Shown: positions 41,084 through 51,700 of the stretch, piece after piece
How positions within the stretch are numbered: position 1 is the first letter of the stretch
Layout: the number at the start of each line of letters is the position of its first letter
Made by a program: the position numbers and the translations under genes
Notes under the pieces: generated by a model
What the model saw: the letters and a program-made list of their open reading frames with translations, nothing else
The model's database searches: none
Told to the model about the DNA's origin: nothing
Origin: Bacteroidota bacterium
GTDB lineage: Bacteria; Bacteroidota; Ignavibacteria; Kryptoniales; JAKASW01
NCBI GenBank assembly: GCA_021845665.1
Contig: JAJZVO010000004.1
Span: 62,001-126,000 of the forward strand
DNA length: 64,000 nucleotides
Reading direction: 5' to 3'

Positions 41084-43656
41084 TTGTCCCCCCCTTCAGA
41101 ATTGTTCAACCGATCGTACAGCTCCAGATCGGACTTCATAAGCTGCCGCGAAGGAGCCGCCGGAGTGTACGGTTTGAAGTCCGGCGTCTTCGAGAAAATT
41201 CCGAACATCGGCACCGCGAGCGCGTCGCCGAGGTTCAGCGGCTCCAGCCCGAGAATCAGCTCAATCGTCCGCAGCATGCTCAGCTGGTCGTACCGGTCGT
41301 GTACCACCACGTCACGCTCCACGTACGGTCCGGCAGCGAGCGCCACAGTCCTGGTCGCGTCCACATGATCCGGCCCGTTCTGCGCATCATCCTCCTCAAC
41401 GAGTATCAGGCTGTTCTTCCAGATCGGGCTATGTGATATAGTCTTAACGATCAACCCAAGTGCTGCATCATTTTGAGAGACAAGCTGATAAGGATTCGGA
41501 AGTTTCGGGTTAGTCCCGCCAGTGTGGTCGTTCGGCAACCAGATATATTCGAACGACGGGACACCGCCGTGATGGAGAAGATAATCGAAGTCTTCCCTCC
41601 AGCCTTCAAATCTCTTCAGGTCGGAATACTTCAGATCCCACGTGTAATAATTAAATGCGAAATGATAGAGGAATTCAGCGAACCTCTGCCTGAAGAGCCG
41701 ATTCGTTTTAAACGCCTGGTACATCGATCCGTCGCCAACGAAGATCTTGGATATCCCCATTCCAAAATCGTCGGTGAGAAGAAGACTAGCTATCTCACCC
41801 GCGGAATGAGAATCCTTATAAAACTTCGGCGAGAAATCGCAGAAAGCCTTTCCCCTGTCGGTGACCCATGCGAGGTTCATGCTCTGCGCGTAGAACTTCT
41901 TCGCCATCTCGCTGCTAGCCCCAAAAGTCCCGGCGATAACCTTATAAGCCGCTGTCGACAGGTAGTACGGTTCGCCGTAGACCTTGAATGAAACTCCTTT
42001 GGCCTTAAGGGCATCCCAAATATACTCTGGTGAAAACACTGACGGGACGGTCCCGAACGGATAGCCGTCATAGCGGCCGGAGTAAGCGACATTGCCGAGC
42101 AGTTCGAGGAACGGGCTGGCGTAACCGCTTGTCGTGAAGCTGTGTCCGAGAACGCTTATCTCGCCGTCTGCGAAATAGTTGTCGAGGTCGACGAAAGTTC
42201 TGGCGATCTTGTGCCCATTCGGTGTAATTGCGTTTCCAAAGAGCGTCAGCGTCGAGTCACCGTTGCCGCGCCCGAGGTCACCGAGGACCTGGTCGTATGT
42301 CCTGTTTTCCCTGATAATGTAAAAGACGTGTTTAATCGGGAGCTTGAACCCTTTGGCCGGGCTATAAAGCGGCGAACCGTTCTCAACAATCCTGGTCCAG
42401 GAATTCAAGTTGGGATCGACATCTTTCAGCGGAACTATCGATGCGGTTCCTTTAAGCAAATCGAGAACGTACTCTGGTCCACCTTTTCCCTTGACCGGCT
42501 GTGGGCCATCAAGGTTCGGCCTTCTCCCGCGAATACCTTTGGCACTGATAGTCATCACCTTTCCGCTATTGACAAGCACGGTCGTCGGGTACCATCCCGC
42601 CGGGATGTAGCCGAGGAGCCTTCCGCTGAACCTGTCCATGACTGCGACGGCATTCATTGTCGCCTCGCTTACGAAGAGCCTGCTTCCTTCCACCGCGCAT
42701 GATGTCGGCGCAGCGCCGTAGCTCTCTCCTTTCGCCGACACGTTTATCTTCTTCTCGACCCGGTTAGTCGCGGCATTGATGACGAACACGGCATCGGAAT
42801 TCTGGTTGACAACATAGACAATCTTCCCGTCGACGGTCATATTTCCGGGACCTCGCCCCACCTCAAGAGTCGTCTCCAATTTCAGGTCTCTGCTGAAAAC
42901 CTCAACCTTATTCTCTCCGAGAACCGAGACAAAAATTTTGCCGTCCGCATAAGCGACCGAGTAAGGGAAATACCCCGCCTCCGTTTCGCGCTCGATCTTC
43001 CCTGTTTCGACATTGAGGATAGCGACTTTCCCTCTTCCATATCTGCCTTCAGGGTTGGTCGCCGTCAGGAGGGCAACCGCGAGGTGGTTCGCGTCAATCG
43101 CGCAGACGCCGGACGCGTAACCGTCCACCGCGAACGAGTGTTCGAGCGAGAAATCCTTGCCGATGCGATAGACATGGGAATCAAACCCACCGCTGACATA
43201 AAGGTAGCCATCCTCGCCGACGCACGCGGATGGAAATATTGAATTCAGCTTCACTGTCTTTACGACTTCCGCTTTATCGATGTCGACGATCGACAGTTCC
43301 TGCGGCTCTTTCCAGTAATCGCCCGCATTAAGGACAACCAGACGACCGTTGTACACTATCGCGTCGCAGGGAAATCTGCCGAGCTCAACCTGCTTCCCCG
43401 CGGGAGCTATCTTCCAGCCTGTCGGAAGGGATATCTCTCCCGATTCAGAAGCCTCAGAAAGGGCGTGCTCCCTCTTCAGGTATGATTGTATAGATGAGTA
43501 AGGCGTACCTTTCGCAAAAGTCCAAAGCTCGCTATTAAGAACATGTTCTGTCCCAGGGACATCAAAGCCTTCATTATCGGTTTGTGCCGAAACGATCGCC
43601 GGGAGATACAAGATTGAAATAAAAACAATTGGAAAGAGGAGGTTCCTTCGTATCAT
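41080..43656 (-). CDS. Secreted beta-propeller / phosphoesterase family protein
   Basis: About 858 residues. The signal peptide is '[25 protein letters not shown]'. The first half is a YVTN-type beta-propeller ('[13 protein letters not shown]', '[30 protein letters not shown]', '[35 protein letters not shown]'). The second half is the phosphoesterase (phospholipase C/acid phosphatase) fold, with '[25 protein letters not shown]' as metal site and nucleophile region and '[22 protein letters not shown]' near the C-terminus. It is probably a periplasmic or exported phosphatase. The track start is 24 codons early; I chose the ATG at 43656, which begins the signal peptide. It overlaps deoC by 4 nt, so the two may be co-translated. 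Confidence 0.88.
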   Translation of the reverse strand: MIRRNLLFPIVFISILYLPAIVSAQTDNEGFDVPGTEHVLNSELWTFAKGTPYSSIQSYLKREHALSEASESGEISLPTGWKIAPAGKQVELGRFPCDAIVYNGRLVVLNAGDYWKEPQELSIVDIDKAEVVKTVKLNSIFPSACVGEDGYLYVSGGFDSHVYRIGKDFSLEHSFAVDGYASGVCAIDANHLAVALLTATNPEGRYGRGKVAILNVETGKIERETEAGYFPYSVAYADGKIFVSVLGENKVEVFSRDLKLETTLEVGRGPGNMTVDGKIVYVVNQNSDAVFVINAATNRVEKKINVSAKGESYGAAPTSCAVEGSRLFVSEATMNAVAVMDRFSGRLLGYIPAGWYPTTVLVNSGKVMTISAKGIRGRRPNLDGPQPVKGKGGPEYVLDLLKGTASIVPLKDVDPNLNSWTRIVENGSPLYSPAKGFKLPIKHVFYIIRENRTYDQVLGDLGRGNGDSTLTLFGNAITPNGHKIARTFVDLDNYFADGEISVLGHSFTTSGYASPFLELLGNVAYSGRYDGYPFGTVPSVFSPEYIWDALKAKGVSFKVYGEPYYLSTAAYKVIAGTFGASSEMAKKFYAQSMNLAWVTDRGKAFCDFSPKFYKDSHSAGEIASLLLTDDFGMGISKIFVGDGSMYQAFKTNRLFRQRFAEFLYHFAFNYYTWDLKYSDLKRFEGWREDFDYLLHHGGVPSFEYIWLPNDHTGGTNPKLPNPYQLVSQNDAALGLIVKTISHSPIWKNSLILVEEDDAQNGPDHVDATRTVALAAGPYVERDVVVHDRYDQLSMLRTIELILGLEPLNLGDALAVPMFGIFSKTPDFKPYTPAAPSRQLMKSDLELYDRLNNSEGGDK

Positions 43657-43863
43657 GATTCTACCTTCAATGTATTGGTATGAGCCGGTGTATGTACAAA
43701 GATACTCGTTGTGGAGTGGATTAAGCAACGTGGCGTTTCACATATTTGCCCGGAAAAGACAAAAAGACTCCTGAGGGGTAGCCACGGATTTCGGGAATTG
43801 AGATACCGACCTGTATTTATCCCAGCGATATGAATTAGACCGCCAACTTTTCCGACATAACGA

Positions 43864-43909
43864 TGTGACCGCCACATCCCCCCAGGAGGTCAGGCTTGTG
43901 ACGGTCACA
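43864..43909 (-). terminator. Hairpin after the truncated T9SS gene
   Basis: TGTGACCG pairs with CGGTCACA over a long loop, 30 nt past the end of the T9SS-domain remnant. There is no T run on the minus strand, so function is uncertain. Confidence 0.4.
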
Positions 43910-43938
43910 GACATGCAGTTACTTTTGAAACATCTGTA

Positions 43939-44808
43939 CTATTTCAACTCAAGCATCTTATTTACCTGGTCTATGCCGGGACCTGTCAGACGGTAGAAGT
44001 ACACTCCGCTTGCCAGAGCCGTTCCATTGAACTCCGCGCTATGGACACCCGCGTTCCGGTACCCGTCCACCAGTGTCTCCACCTTTTGTCCAAGCACATT
44101 GTACACAGTAAGTGTCACGTGGCCCGCAGTCTTCAGATCATAGCTTATCATCGTCGTCGGGTTAAACGGATTGGGATAATTCTGCACCAGCCCGTTTACA
44201 GATTGCTCAGACATGAGCGCGGACTGCTGTTCGCTCATATCAGGCATCTTCCCGGTTGCCGGATCGACATACGTCTTCAGGGCGTATTCCGCATCAGACA
44301 CTTCCATCAGTGTTCCGGTTTGGGCTTCACCCGGAAGCCGCGCAAGGAGAGTCTCGTTTCCTTCCACACTCTTCAGGATTGCCGATGCGCCTGTGGGATC
44401 GTGTTTCTTAAAGAGAGTGATATAGAAATCGTTCAGCTCGGCCAAAAGCAGTCTCTGGTCTGCCGATGCCTGTGAAGGAAGTGACTGAAAGTAGCTGATA
44501 ATATCAGGAACCGTTTCACTGTCCGCACAATTATAGAGATACACATATCTCGCCTGAGTGTCCGGGTGCCTACCAAGATATGATTCGAAGAAATGCTCAG
44601 CGTCCTTCCGTTTGTGCTGCTCGATCATGCCGATACCGGTCCACAGTGAATCTGTTGACCCCTGCTCGCTCTCCAGTGAACCGCCACTCGTTTCAAGGTT
44701 CTCGGCCTCAGAAGTGCTCGCCACAACTTCGGGACCTTTTACTCCTCCCTGGACCGGCGATTGCATGGAAGGGATTGGCGTCCCTGACCAGAAGTCGTTG
44801 GGATAAGA
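43939..44808 (-). pseudogene. 5'-truncated T9SS-sorted protein
   Basis: At least 275 residues from an internal ATG at 44766; the frame stays open upstream to 44808 ('SYPNDFWSGTPIPSM') and then stops where transposase-derived sequence begins. There is no signal peptide, although the C-terminus 'NYPNPFNPTTMISYDLK...LASGVYFYRLTG...NKMLELK' is a T9SS sorting domain that needs one. A TPR-like middle ('HKRKDAEHFFESYLGRHPDTQARYVYLYNC') is seen. I read it as the C-terminal part of a larger secreted protein whose 5' end was replaced by the IS remnant. Confidence 0.7.
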
Positions 44809-44811
44809 TCA

Positions 44812-45165
44812 GTGGAAGGCGAAGCAGGAAGTCCGGCGATAGACCCGCAGGTAATGATCGGCTTGTGGATATACTCGTACAGCAAATGGATTAGTTCAGC
44901 GAGGGAGATATCACGGCTGTGTGGGTATGATCCTGCGTATCAATGGATAACAGGGATGGAGAAGATAAACTATCACAGTTTGTCAGACTTCAGGGCAAAG
45001 CATGGTGAAGGGCTGAAGGAAGTATTCATAGAAGTGCTTGGTGTGTTGAGTGGAGAGGGATTGGTTGGTCTGGAGAGAGTGATGCAGGATGGTACAAAGA
45101 TAAAGGCATGTTGTAGTTCAGACACGTTTCGACGTGAGGATAGTATATATCCACCAATGGATTAG
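44812..45165 (+). pseudogene. IS1182-type transposase remnant
   Basis: 117 residues matching the N-terminal region of IS1182-family transposases: 'PAIDPQVMIGLWIYSYSKWISSAREISRLCGYDPAYQWITGM', 'INYHSLSDFRAKHGE', 'GLVGLERVMQDGTKIKACCSSDTFRRE'. The first ~40 residues and the whole catalytic C-terminus are missing, an in-frame stop lies just upstream, and no terminal inverted repeats were found. The 45166-45258 stretch beyond it is non-coding. It is a dead fragment marking an old insertion and deletion. Confidence 0.8.
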
Positions 45166-45258
45166 ACCGTGCTGGAGTCCAAAATTTGTACCGGTGGCTG
45201 CTTAAGGTGATAATAGATGAGCGGCTACAAAGAACGTTTCAAGGGTTTACCTACTTAC

Positions 45259-46254
45259 TTACTCGCCGAGCCGCTTCCCCGGCGCCAGATAGTTCCTCAC
45301 GTAATCCGACACTGCATCCTCGATCGACATCATCGGCCCGGTATATCCTGCTTTCCGGATCTTCGATATATCGGCGCAGGTATAATACTGATATTTGTCG
45401 CGTATCGTCTCAGGCATCTCCACGTACTCGATGTTCTTCGTTTTTCCCATCGCGGCAAAGATCGCGGCTGCAAGCCTGTTCCACGTATTCGGAGTGCCGC
45501 TGCCGATGTTGAAGAGTCCCGCTGCCGACTTGTTCTCCAGGAAAAAGAGCGTCATCTCGACGGCGTCCTTCACATAAATGAAATCGCGGACCTGCTCACC
45601 GTCCTTGTACTCGTTCCTGTACGACTTGAAGAGCTTTATCTTCTCGGTTTCGCCGATCTGCTCGAAAGCTTTCATCACGACGGAGCGCATGTCGCCTTTA
45701 TGATTCTCGTTCGGGCCGTAGACGTTGAAATACTTCAGGCCGACTATCCTGTCGAGGAGTCCGTGCCTTAGTGCCCACTGATCGAAAAGCTGCTTGGAGT
45801 AACCGTACATGTTGAGAGGCTTCAGGGAATCGATCGTGCTTTCGTTGTCCGAAAAGCCTTTGCCGCCATCGCCGTAAGTAGCCGCGCTGGACGCATAAAT
45901 GAAACGCGATCCTTCGCCGATCGCGGCGATGGCAAGCTGTCTCGTATATTCGAAGTTGTTTCGTATCAGATAGCCCGCATCAAGTTCCGTTGTCGCGGAG
46001 CAGGCCCCCATGTGAATGATCGCTTCGATAGGCTCATTGTCCGATCTCAGCCTTGCCGCGAGCCTCTGGTTGTCTACCAGGCTCAGGAACTCGTCCTTCT
46101 CCATGTAATCGTGATAGCGCAGTGATACGAGGTTCTTCCACTTTTCATCGGTCCCGAGGCTGTCGACGATGAGTATGTTCTCTCTTCCAAGTTGGTTCAA
46201 GCGCCAGACTATCGCGCTTCCTATGAAGCCTGCACCGCCGGTTACAATAATCAT
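45259..46254 (-). CDS. hldD: ADP-L-glycero-D-manno-heptose 6-epimerase
   Basis: 331 residues of the short-chain epimerase family. 'MIIVTGGAGFIGSAIVWRLNQLGRENILIVDSL' binds NADP; 'HMGACSATTELDAGYLIRNNFEYTRQLA' and 'FIYASSAATYGDG' (catalytic Ser/Thr) and 'NMYGYSKQLFDQWAL' (YxxxK) form the active site; 'GLKYFNVYGPNENHKGDMRSVVMKAF' is typical of HldD/RfaD. It makes the heptose for the LPS inner core, which fits the lpx genes elsewhere in the window. Confidence 0.92.
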   Translation of the reverse strand: MIIVTGGAGFIGSAIVWRLNQLGRENILIVDSLGTDEKWKNLVSLRYHDYMEKDEFLSLVDNQRLAARLRSDNEPIEAIIHMGACSATTELDAGYLIRNNFEYTRQLAIAAIGEGSRFIYASSAATYGDGGKGFSDNESTIDSLKPLNMYGYSKQLFDQWALRHGLLDRIVGLKYFNVYGPNENHKGDMRSVVMKAFEQIGETEKIKLFKSYRNEYKDGEQVRDFIYVKDAVEMTLFFLENKSAAGLFNIGSGTPNTWNRLAAAIFAAMGKTKNIEYVEMPETIRDKYQYYTCADISKIRKAGYTGPMMSIEDAVSDYVRNYLAPGKRLGE

Positions 46255-46329
46255 AAGAATCCTTTTCCAGTTTCAGCTTGCCTGAAATTATCGAAAAGCC
46301 GCATGGCGAAAGGAGCAAAGCGTGAGCCA

Positions 46330-46420
46330 TCAGACTCGATACTGAATGCTGAATGTTACTCCGATTGCCTCTATTGCCCTTTGCCCTATGCTCTCTGCAC
46401 CATGCTCTATGCGCTCTGTG
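46330..46420. repeat. Low-complexity GCATAGAGCAT-type intergenic repeat
   Basis: The hldD-dprA gap contains degenerate tandem words: plus 'CTATTGCCCTTTGCCCTATGCTCTCTGCACCATGCTCTATGCGCTCTGTG', preceded by 'CTGAATGCTGAATGTT'. No coding potential is credible; the two overlapping track ORFs are compositional artefacts. Confidence 0.55.
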
Positions 46421-46422
46421 TT

Positions 46423-47520
46423 TCACGCGCACTTAACAAAATACTTACCGGGGAGCTGTTTAACAACGCCTTTGAGTTCAAGACTGAGAAGTTGGACGAG
46501 CAAATCGGGGATCGACATGCGGCACTTTTCCGCGAGAGCATCTATATGTTCCGCATCTTCGGTGAGCGCGTCGAAGATTTTCTCTTCGAAGATCGTCAGC
46601 TGGACTTTCGGCTGTGAAACCGGCTGGTCTTTCAGCAGCGGGCGGAGTTTATAGCGGAGCTCTTCGAGGACATCTCCGATGCCCTCGACCAGCTTGGCAC
46701 GCCCTTCTTTAATAAGCTTACTCGTACCCCTGCTCTTCTTTTCGAATATCGATCCCGGAACCGCAAACACTTCACGGTTCTGGTCGAGAGCGGTACCCGC
46801 TGTTATCATCGCACCTCCGTCGCGGTCTGTTTCGACGAGTATAGTACCGAGTGATATCCCGCTTATGATCCTGTTTCGACGTGGGAAGTTCATCGCATCG
46901 GGTTTCGACCCCATATAGTATTCCGAGACTACCGCGCCGCCGACCAGTATCTGGTCGACCAGCTTTTTATTCTCACTCGGATAAATGACATCGACTCCGC
47001 TGCCGAGGATTGCGATGGTCCTGCCGCCGGACCTGACCGTGACGGAGTGGGCAACGGTGTCGACACCGCGCGCGAGGCCCGACACGACGACGACTCCCTG
47101 ATCTGCCAGCTCCGCGGCGAACTTTTCAGTTACACGTTTACCGTAAGTCGTAGGGTTGCGGGTCCCGACGATTGCTATCGAGTATTTGTCCTCCTCCTTC
47201 AGGCTCCCGCGTGCGAAAAGCATCACCGGTGGATCGTAAATCTTCTTCAGGCTTTCCGGATATTCCTTGTCCCAGAAAGTCACGATCCTGGCTTCGGATT
47301 TATTGAGCCTCGAAAGTTGTACCTGAATCTCCTTGTTAAAGTCTCTGTTCGACAATATCCTTTTCGCGAGGCCCCGATCTATTCCTTCGACGGCGGCAAG
47401 CTCTCGCTCATTCGCCTCCAGAACAGATTCCGCGTCACCAAAATGGGTGACCAAAGCCCGCAGCCTTGCGGGTCCTATTCCGGGGACCATTGAAAGGCTC
47501 AAGAGCGTGCGAACATCCAT
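46423..47520 (-). CDS. dprA: DNA processing protein DprA
   Basis: 365 residues. The N-terminal helix-hairpin-helix part 'LLSLSMVPGIGPARLRALVTHFG' is followed by the Rossmann domain with 'SIAIVGTRNPTTYGKRVTEKFAAELADQGVVVVSGLARGVDTVAHSV', 'TIAILGSGVDVIYPSENKKL' and 'FPRRNRIISGISLGTILVE'. A C-terminal winged-helix-like DML1 domain ('AEHIDALAEKCRMSIPDLLVQLLSLELKGVVKQLPGKYFVK') is present. It loads RecA on incoming single-stranded DNA. With comEC it supports natural transformation. Confidence 0.96.
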   Translation of the reverse strand: MDVRTLLSLSMVPGIGPARLRALVTHFGDAESVLEANERELAAVEGIDRGLAKRILSNRDFNKEIQVQLSRLNKSEARIVTFWDKEYPESLKKIYDPPVMLFARGSLKEEDKYSIAIVGTRNPTTYGKRVTEKFAAELADQGVVVVSGLARGVDTVAHSVTVRSGGRTIAILGSGVDVIYPSENKKLVDQILVGGAVVSEYYMGSKPDAMNFPRRNRIISGISLGTILVETDRDGGAMITAGTALDQNREVFAVPGSIFEKKSRGTSKLIKEGRAKLVEGIGDVLEELRYKLRPLLKDQPVSQPKVQLTIFEEKIFDALTEDAEHIDALAEKCRMSIPDLLVQLLSLELKGVVKQLPGKYFVKCA

Positions 47521-47591
47521 ACCGGCTAAGCGGCCTTCGCCCTTTTATCGAAAAGTCCAGCAGGCTTCCATGAAACGTCCAGCCGCATGTT

Positions 47592-48713
47592 TCAGTCCTT
47601 TCCTGCCGCCGGCAGGACGACGGTAAATTTCGTCCCTTTGCCGAGTGAAGATTCGACAAAGACTCTCCCGCCATGTGCCTCTGATATACGTTTCACGATT
47701 GTCAGGCCAAGCCCGGTACCTTTTAGGGATGAACCTTTGGCACTCTTCGCCTGACGATACCGGTCGAATATGAGGGGCAGCTCTTCCTCAGAAATGCCGA
47801 CACCCGTGTCGACGACATCGAGCGCTGCGTAATTGCCCTTCAGATCGGGCTGTTCATCGCCGAAGTTTTTGCCGTATACTCTTATCGCTATTTTCCCCTC
47901 TCTGGGTGTGAACTTGATCGCATTGCCAAGAAGGTTTGTGACCACCTGGTCGATCTTGCCGCTGTCGCATTCACAGATCGGCAGGTCGTCCGCCAGCTCG
48001 ACCTTAAGATTGATCTCCTTTTCCCGGATGAGGAGTTTAATTCTCCCTACGGCTCCTGCGACAATCGCATTCAGATCGTTCGGCTGCTTGTTCAACTGGA
48101 TCTTCCCGGCTTCGAGCTTGGCGACATCGAGGATGTCGTTAATGAGACCGAGCATCCTCTGCGAGGTTTCGAGAGCGGACTTCAAGAACTCTTTCCGCTC
48201 ATCCGGGTTATTGTCGAATTCCCCCCGTGCTCCCAACTGGAGAACCCCTATGATGACGGACAAAGGACTCCTCAGATCGTGGACAAGCATCGACTGAAAA
48301 TCCGCCTTCAACTGCTCCACCTCGCGTTCGGCCTTCACCACGCGAAGTATCGATTTGACTCTCGCTATCAGCTCGTCCTTATCGATCGGTTTGGTGAGGT
48401 ACTCATCCGCTCCAAGTGAGAATCCCTCCTCTATGCTTTTCGCGTCCTTCGAGTTCGCGGTAAGAATTATGACGGGAATGTCCTTCGTGATCTCGTTCGA
48501 TCTCAGATGCTTCAGTGTTTCGAACCCGTCCATCTCCGGCATCGCGACGTCCAGGATAATCATGTCCGGATGTTCCGACGCGCTCGCGGCCAGGCATTCT
48601 CTTCCGCTCGATGCTTTGAGGACATCAAAGCCCTGCCGTTTCAACATCCTTTCAAGGAGTATCAAATTATCCGGCGCATCGTCGACCGCTAATATTTTTT
48701 GACGTTCATCCAT
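47592..48713 (-). CDS. Response regulator-histidine kinase (REC-HisKA-HATPase)
   Basis: 373 residues, soluble. The receiver domain is at 1-120 ('ILAVDDAPDNLILLERMLKRQGF', acceptor in 'MIILDVAMPEMDG'). A HisKA domain follows with 'LVHDLRSPLSVIIGVLQLG' (phospho-His), then a HATPase with 'NLLGNAIKFTP', 'DTGVGI' and 'LKGTGLGLTIVKRISEAHGGRV'. A receiver in front of the kinase suggests control by another kinase, probably the 1522-residue hybrid kinase encoded just upstream. It has no membrane segment. Confidence 0.93.
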   Translation of the reverse strand: MDERQKILAVDDAPDNLILLERMLKRQGFDVLKASSGRECLAASASEHPDMIILDVAMPEMDGFETLKHLRSNEITKDIPVIILTANSKDAKSIEEGFSLGADEYLTKPIDKDELIARVKSILRVVKAEREVEQLKADFQSMLVHDLRSPLSVIIGVLQLGARGEFDNNPDERKEFLKSALETSQRMLGLINDILDVAKLEAGKIQLNKQPNDLNAIVAGAVGRIKLLIREKEINLKVELADDLPICECDSGKIDQVVTNLLGNAIKFTPREGKIAIRVYGKNFGDEQPDLKGNYAALDVVDTGVGISEEELPLIFDRYRQAKSAKGSSLKGTGLGLTIVKRISEAHGGRVFVESSLGKGTKFTVVLPAAGKD

Positions 48714-48759
48714 TTCTCGGTGCCGTTTTGTTGATCAGCCTGATCATTCTCTGGATTGA

Positions 48760-51700
48760 TCAAGACTTCCGCTCTTTTCTCTGTATGAATTTATTGACTT
48801 CGCGAAGAATTATTTCACGAGTCAGCCCTTCTTTCCTGACAATATTCTTAATCCGGGAATTGAGCATTTTCCTCTCCTCGTCGGTGATTTCTTTGGCCGT
48901 GAGGACAACGACAGGGACATCTTTGAGTTTCTCATCTTCCTGCATTTTCTCGACGACTTTGAAACCATCCATCTCCGGCATCAGGAGGTCGAGAAATACC
49001 AGCGAAGGGACGCTGGACTTCAGGAACTCGACCGCTTCGATTCCGTTTCGGGCGGTCGAAATATTGAATTTACTTCTCTCCAAAATGTTACGAAGAAAAT
49101 CGGTGAAGTCCTCGTTGTCGTCGACGACGAGTATTTCGCCGCTGTCCGTCCCCGTGGAAGCGCGAACGATAGAAACGATTTTGTCCGCCTCGACGGGTTT
49201 GACCACGTAAGATTCGGCACCGAGAGAAAGGGCGAGAACCTTGTTATCAACGATAGAATGAATAATTACAGGTATATCTTTCACCTCCGGGTCGGCTTTA
49301 AGCTCCTGCAACACCTGCCACCCATCTTTTTCAGGCATCATTATATCGAGCGTAACCAAAACGGGTCTCATCTCCTGCACGGTATCGAGTGCTCTCGTGG
49401 AGTCGGTAACTCCGACGAATTCGAACCCTTCTCCTTCAAGATGGGTCTTCAGCAGCATCAACACCTCTGGGTCGTCGTCCACGCAAACGACAAGGTTATT
49501 GGCATCCAACGGTCCGTTTGAAGTCGGCGGCGCCTCCGTTTTGGCAAAAACCTCATTCTTCTCCGCAAACTTGTAGACTGCCGGCAATGTCACCGTGAAG
49601 GTCGACCCCTTACCAAACTCGCTTCTCACCGTCAGGTCTCCCCCCAGCATCCTGGCAAGTCTCCTGGATATCGAAAGGCCAAGCCCCGTACCACCATACT
49701 TGCGTGTATTGGAACCGTCCACCTGTCTGAATTCCTCAAAAATCAATTCGAGATAGTCGGCGGGAACACCCGGTCCGGTATCTTCGACGGCAACCGAGAC
49801 GAGGTTCCCCTCCATGAGTTTTGCGTTGACCTTTATATATCCGCTCTCCGTAAATTTTGCCGCATTGCTGAGCAGGTTCAATATTATCTGCTTTATTCTG
49901 GCAGGGTCGGACTCGAATGCCGGAATAGCCGGATCGATCTCGGAAATGAGTTCGACGTGTTTGCCGCCGACCAACGGGGCAACTGTCGACAGCGAGTCAG
50001 CGATCACCGTGTCGAGGCTGAACTGCTCGGTCAATATCGTGATCCGTCCTGCTTCAATCTTGGACAAATCGAGTATGTCGTTGATGAGCGCAAGGAGGTT
50101 CCTTGCATTCCTCAGGACTATCTCAAGACCCTCTTTCTGTTCTCCGGTGGGCGGTGTGATATCGTCGGTCAGCATGAGGTTCGTGAATCCGATGATAGAA
50201 TTAAGGGGGGTCCGGAGTTCGTGGCTCATATTTGCGAGAAACTGGCTCTTCAAGCTGCTTGCCTCTTCAAGCTGCTGATTGGCCAGTACGAGCTGAGCGT
50301 TCGCTTCTTCCACCCAGACCTTCGAGATTCTAAGCTGCTCGTTGAAGTCCTCCAATTCCTTGGACTTCTCGATGATGTCTGAATAGAGGAAAGCATTCTC
50401 GACGGCACCGCCGAGCACGCGGGAGATCATTACAAAGAACTCCATGTCGGACTCTTCGGACTCCAGCATCTCATTCGATACTGCTAGGAGAACGCCATGG
50501 GTCTTTCTTGTCCCTATAATCGGAACCACGGCGGCCGAAGTCATCCCTTCTCTGCGAAGCGCCTGAAATATAACGGACGGCTTCAGCTCTTCACCCATCG
50601 AGAGTATTGCTTTAGGCACGCCGAGCCTCATCGATTCGAAAAGAACACCGTCGGCAATCGGGAACGAATGAACTGCCTGGTTCTTCAGGAAGTAAGTGCT
50701 GAAACCGAGTGAAGCGGCGAGATTCATATTACCGGTAGCTTCGTTGACTAGATACACGGCGGCAGCTGAAATTCCCTCGAATTCCATGAGACGCGTAAGG
50801 CTCTTATTCAAAATCTCAAACACATCGAGAGCGTCTTTGACGGCCATGGCCGTCCTGTTTATGACGGACAGCCTTCGGTTCTGTTTTTTTACCGCAAGCT
50901 CATTTCTCTTCTGATCGGTTGTGTCGCTGAATGTAACGACGGCACCGCTGACTACCCTGCCTGGGTCGATCAGTGGCGAAGCGCTTATCGAAATAACGCG
51001 CTCTGTTCCGTTTCGTATTATGAGGAGCTCGCCGTTCCGGACATCTTTGCCGTCGACCGCCGCCAGTTTCACGGGGTTTTCGTCTTCGGTAAGAGGTGTA
51101 CCGTCCAGTTTGCGAACGCCCAGCGTGTCGGAGTAATCCGCAAAGCTCAGCGAGGGTATCTCGGTAAGTCCGAAAGTCCTTTTGCCGCCTTCGTTCATCA
51201 GGATAACTTTGCCTTTCCTGTCGACGAGGGCAATCCCTTCCGCTGCGCTCGCAAAGATTTTCTCGAGCTGGTCGGACTGTTCGGCGACCTTTCCACCCAG
51301 TTTCAATTTCTGAAATCCCGCAGCCAGTTCGTTCGCTGCTGCATCCGCAAGATCCGCCTCGTACTTTATGTTTCCCGGGGCAGCTATTGAAACGTATTGA
51401 AGTACCCCGACAAGTTGACCTGATGTAACCAGCGGAAGGCTTATCAGGCCCACAGCATCCCTGAAGAAAGGCTCGTTTCCGAAATCTGAGAACTCCGTTT
51501 CTGCGAGCGATCGGCTGAAAACCATCTTGCAGAGTTTCGCCGCCCGTTCCGCATTTGTCTCGGAACCCGCTTCGAACTTCTGCACCGGAAGGACGGACGA
51601 TGTTCTTCCCAGGGCGTTGCGCTGCGTGAGGAGCTGAAGGGATGCACCCGCTTCATCGTACGAGTAAAGAGCTGAAAGAGGAGAGCCCAGCGCCTCTGTA

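Noticed and set aside
46145-46617. ORFs over the hldD-dprA gap
   Set aside because: They are made of the low-complexity repeat and parts of neighbouring genes in wrong frames.
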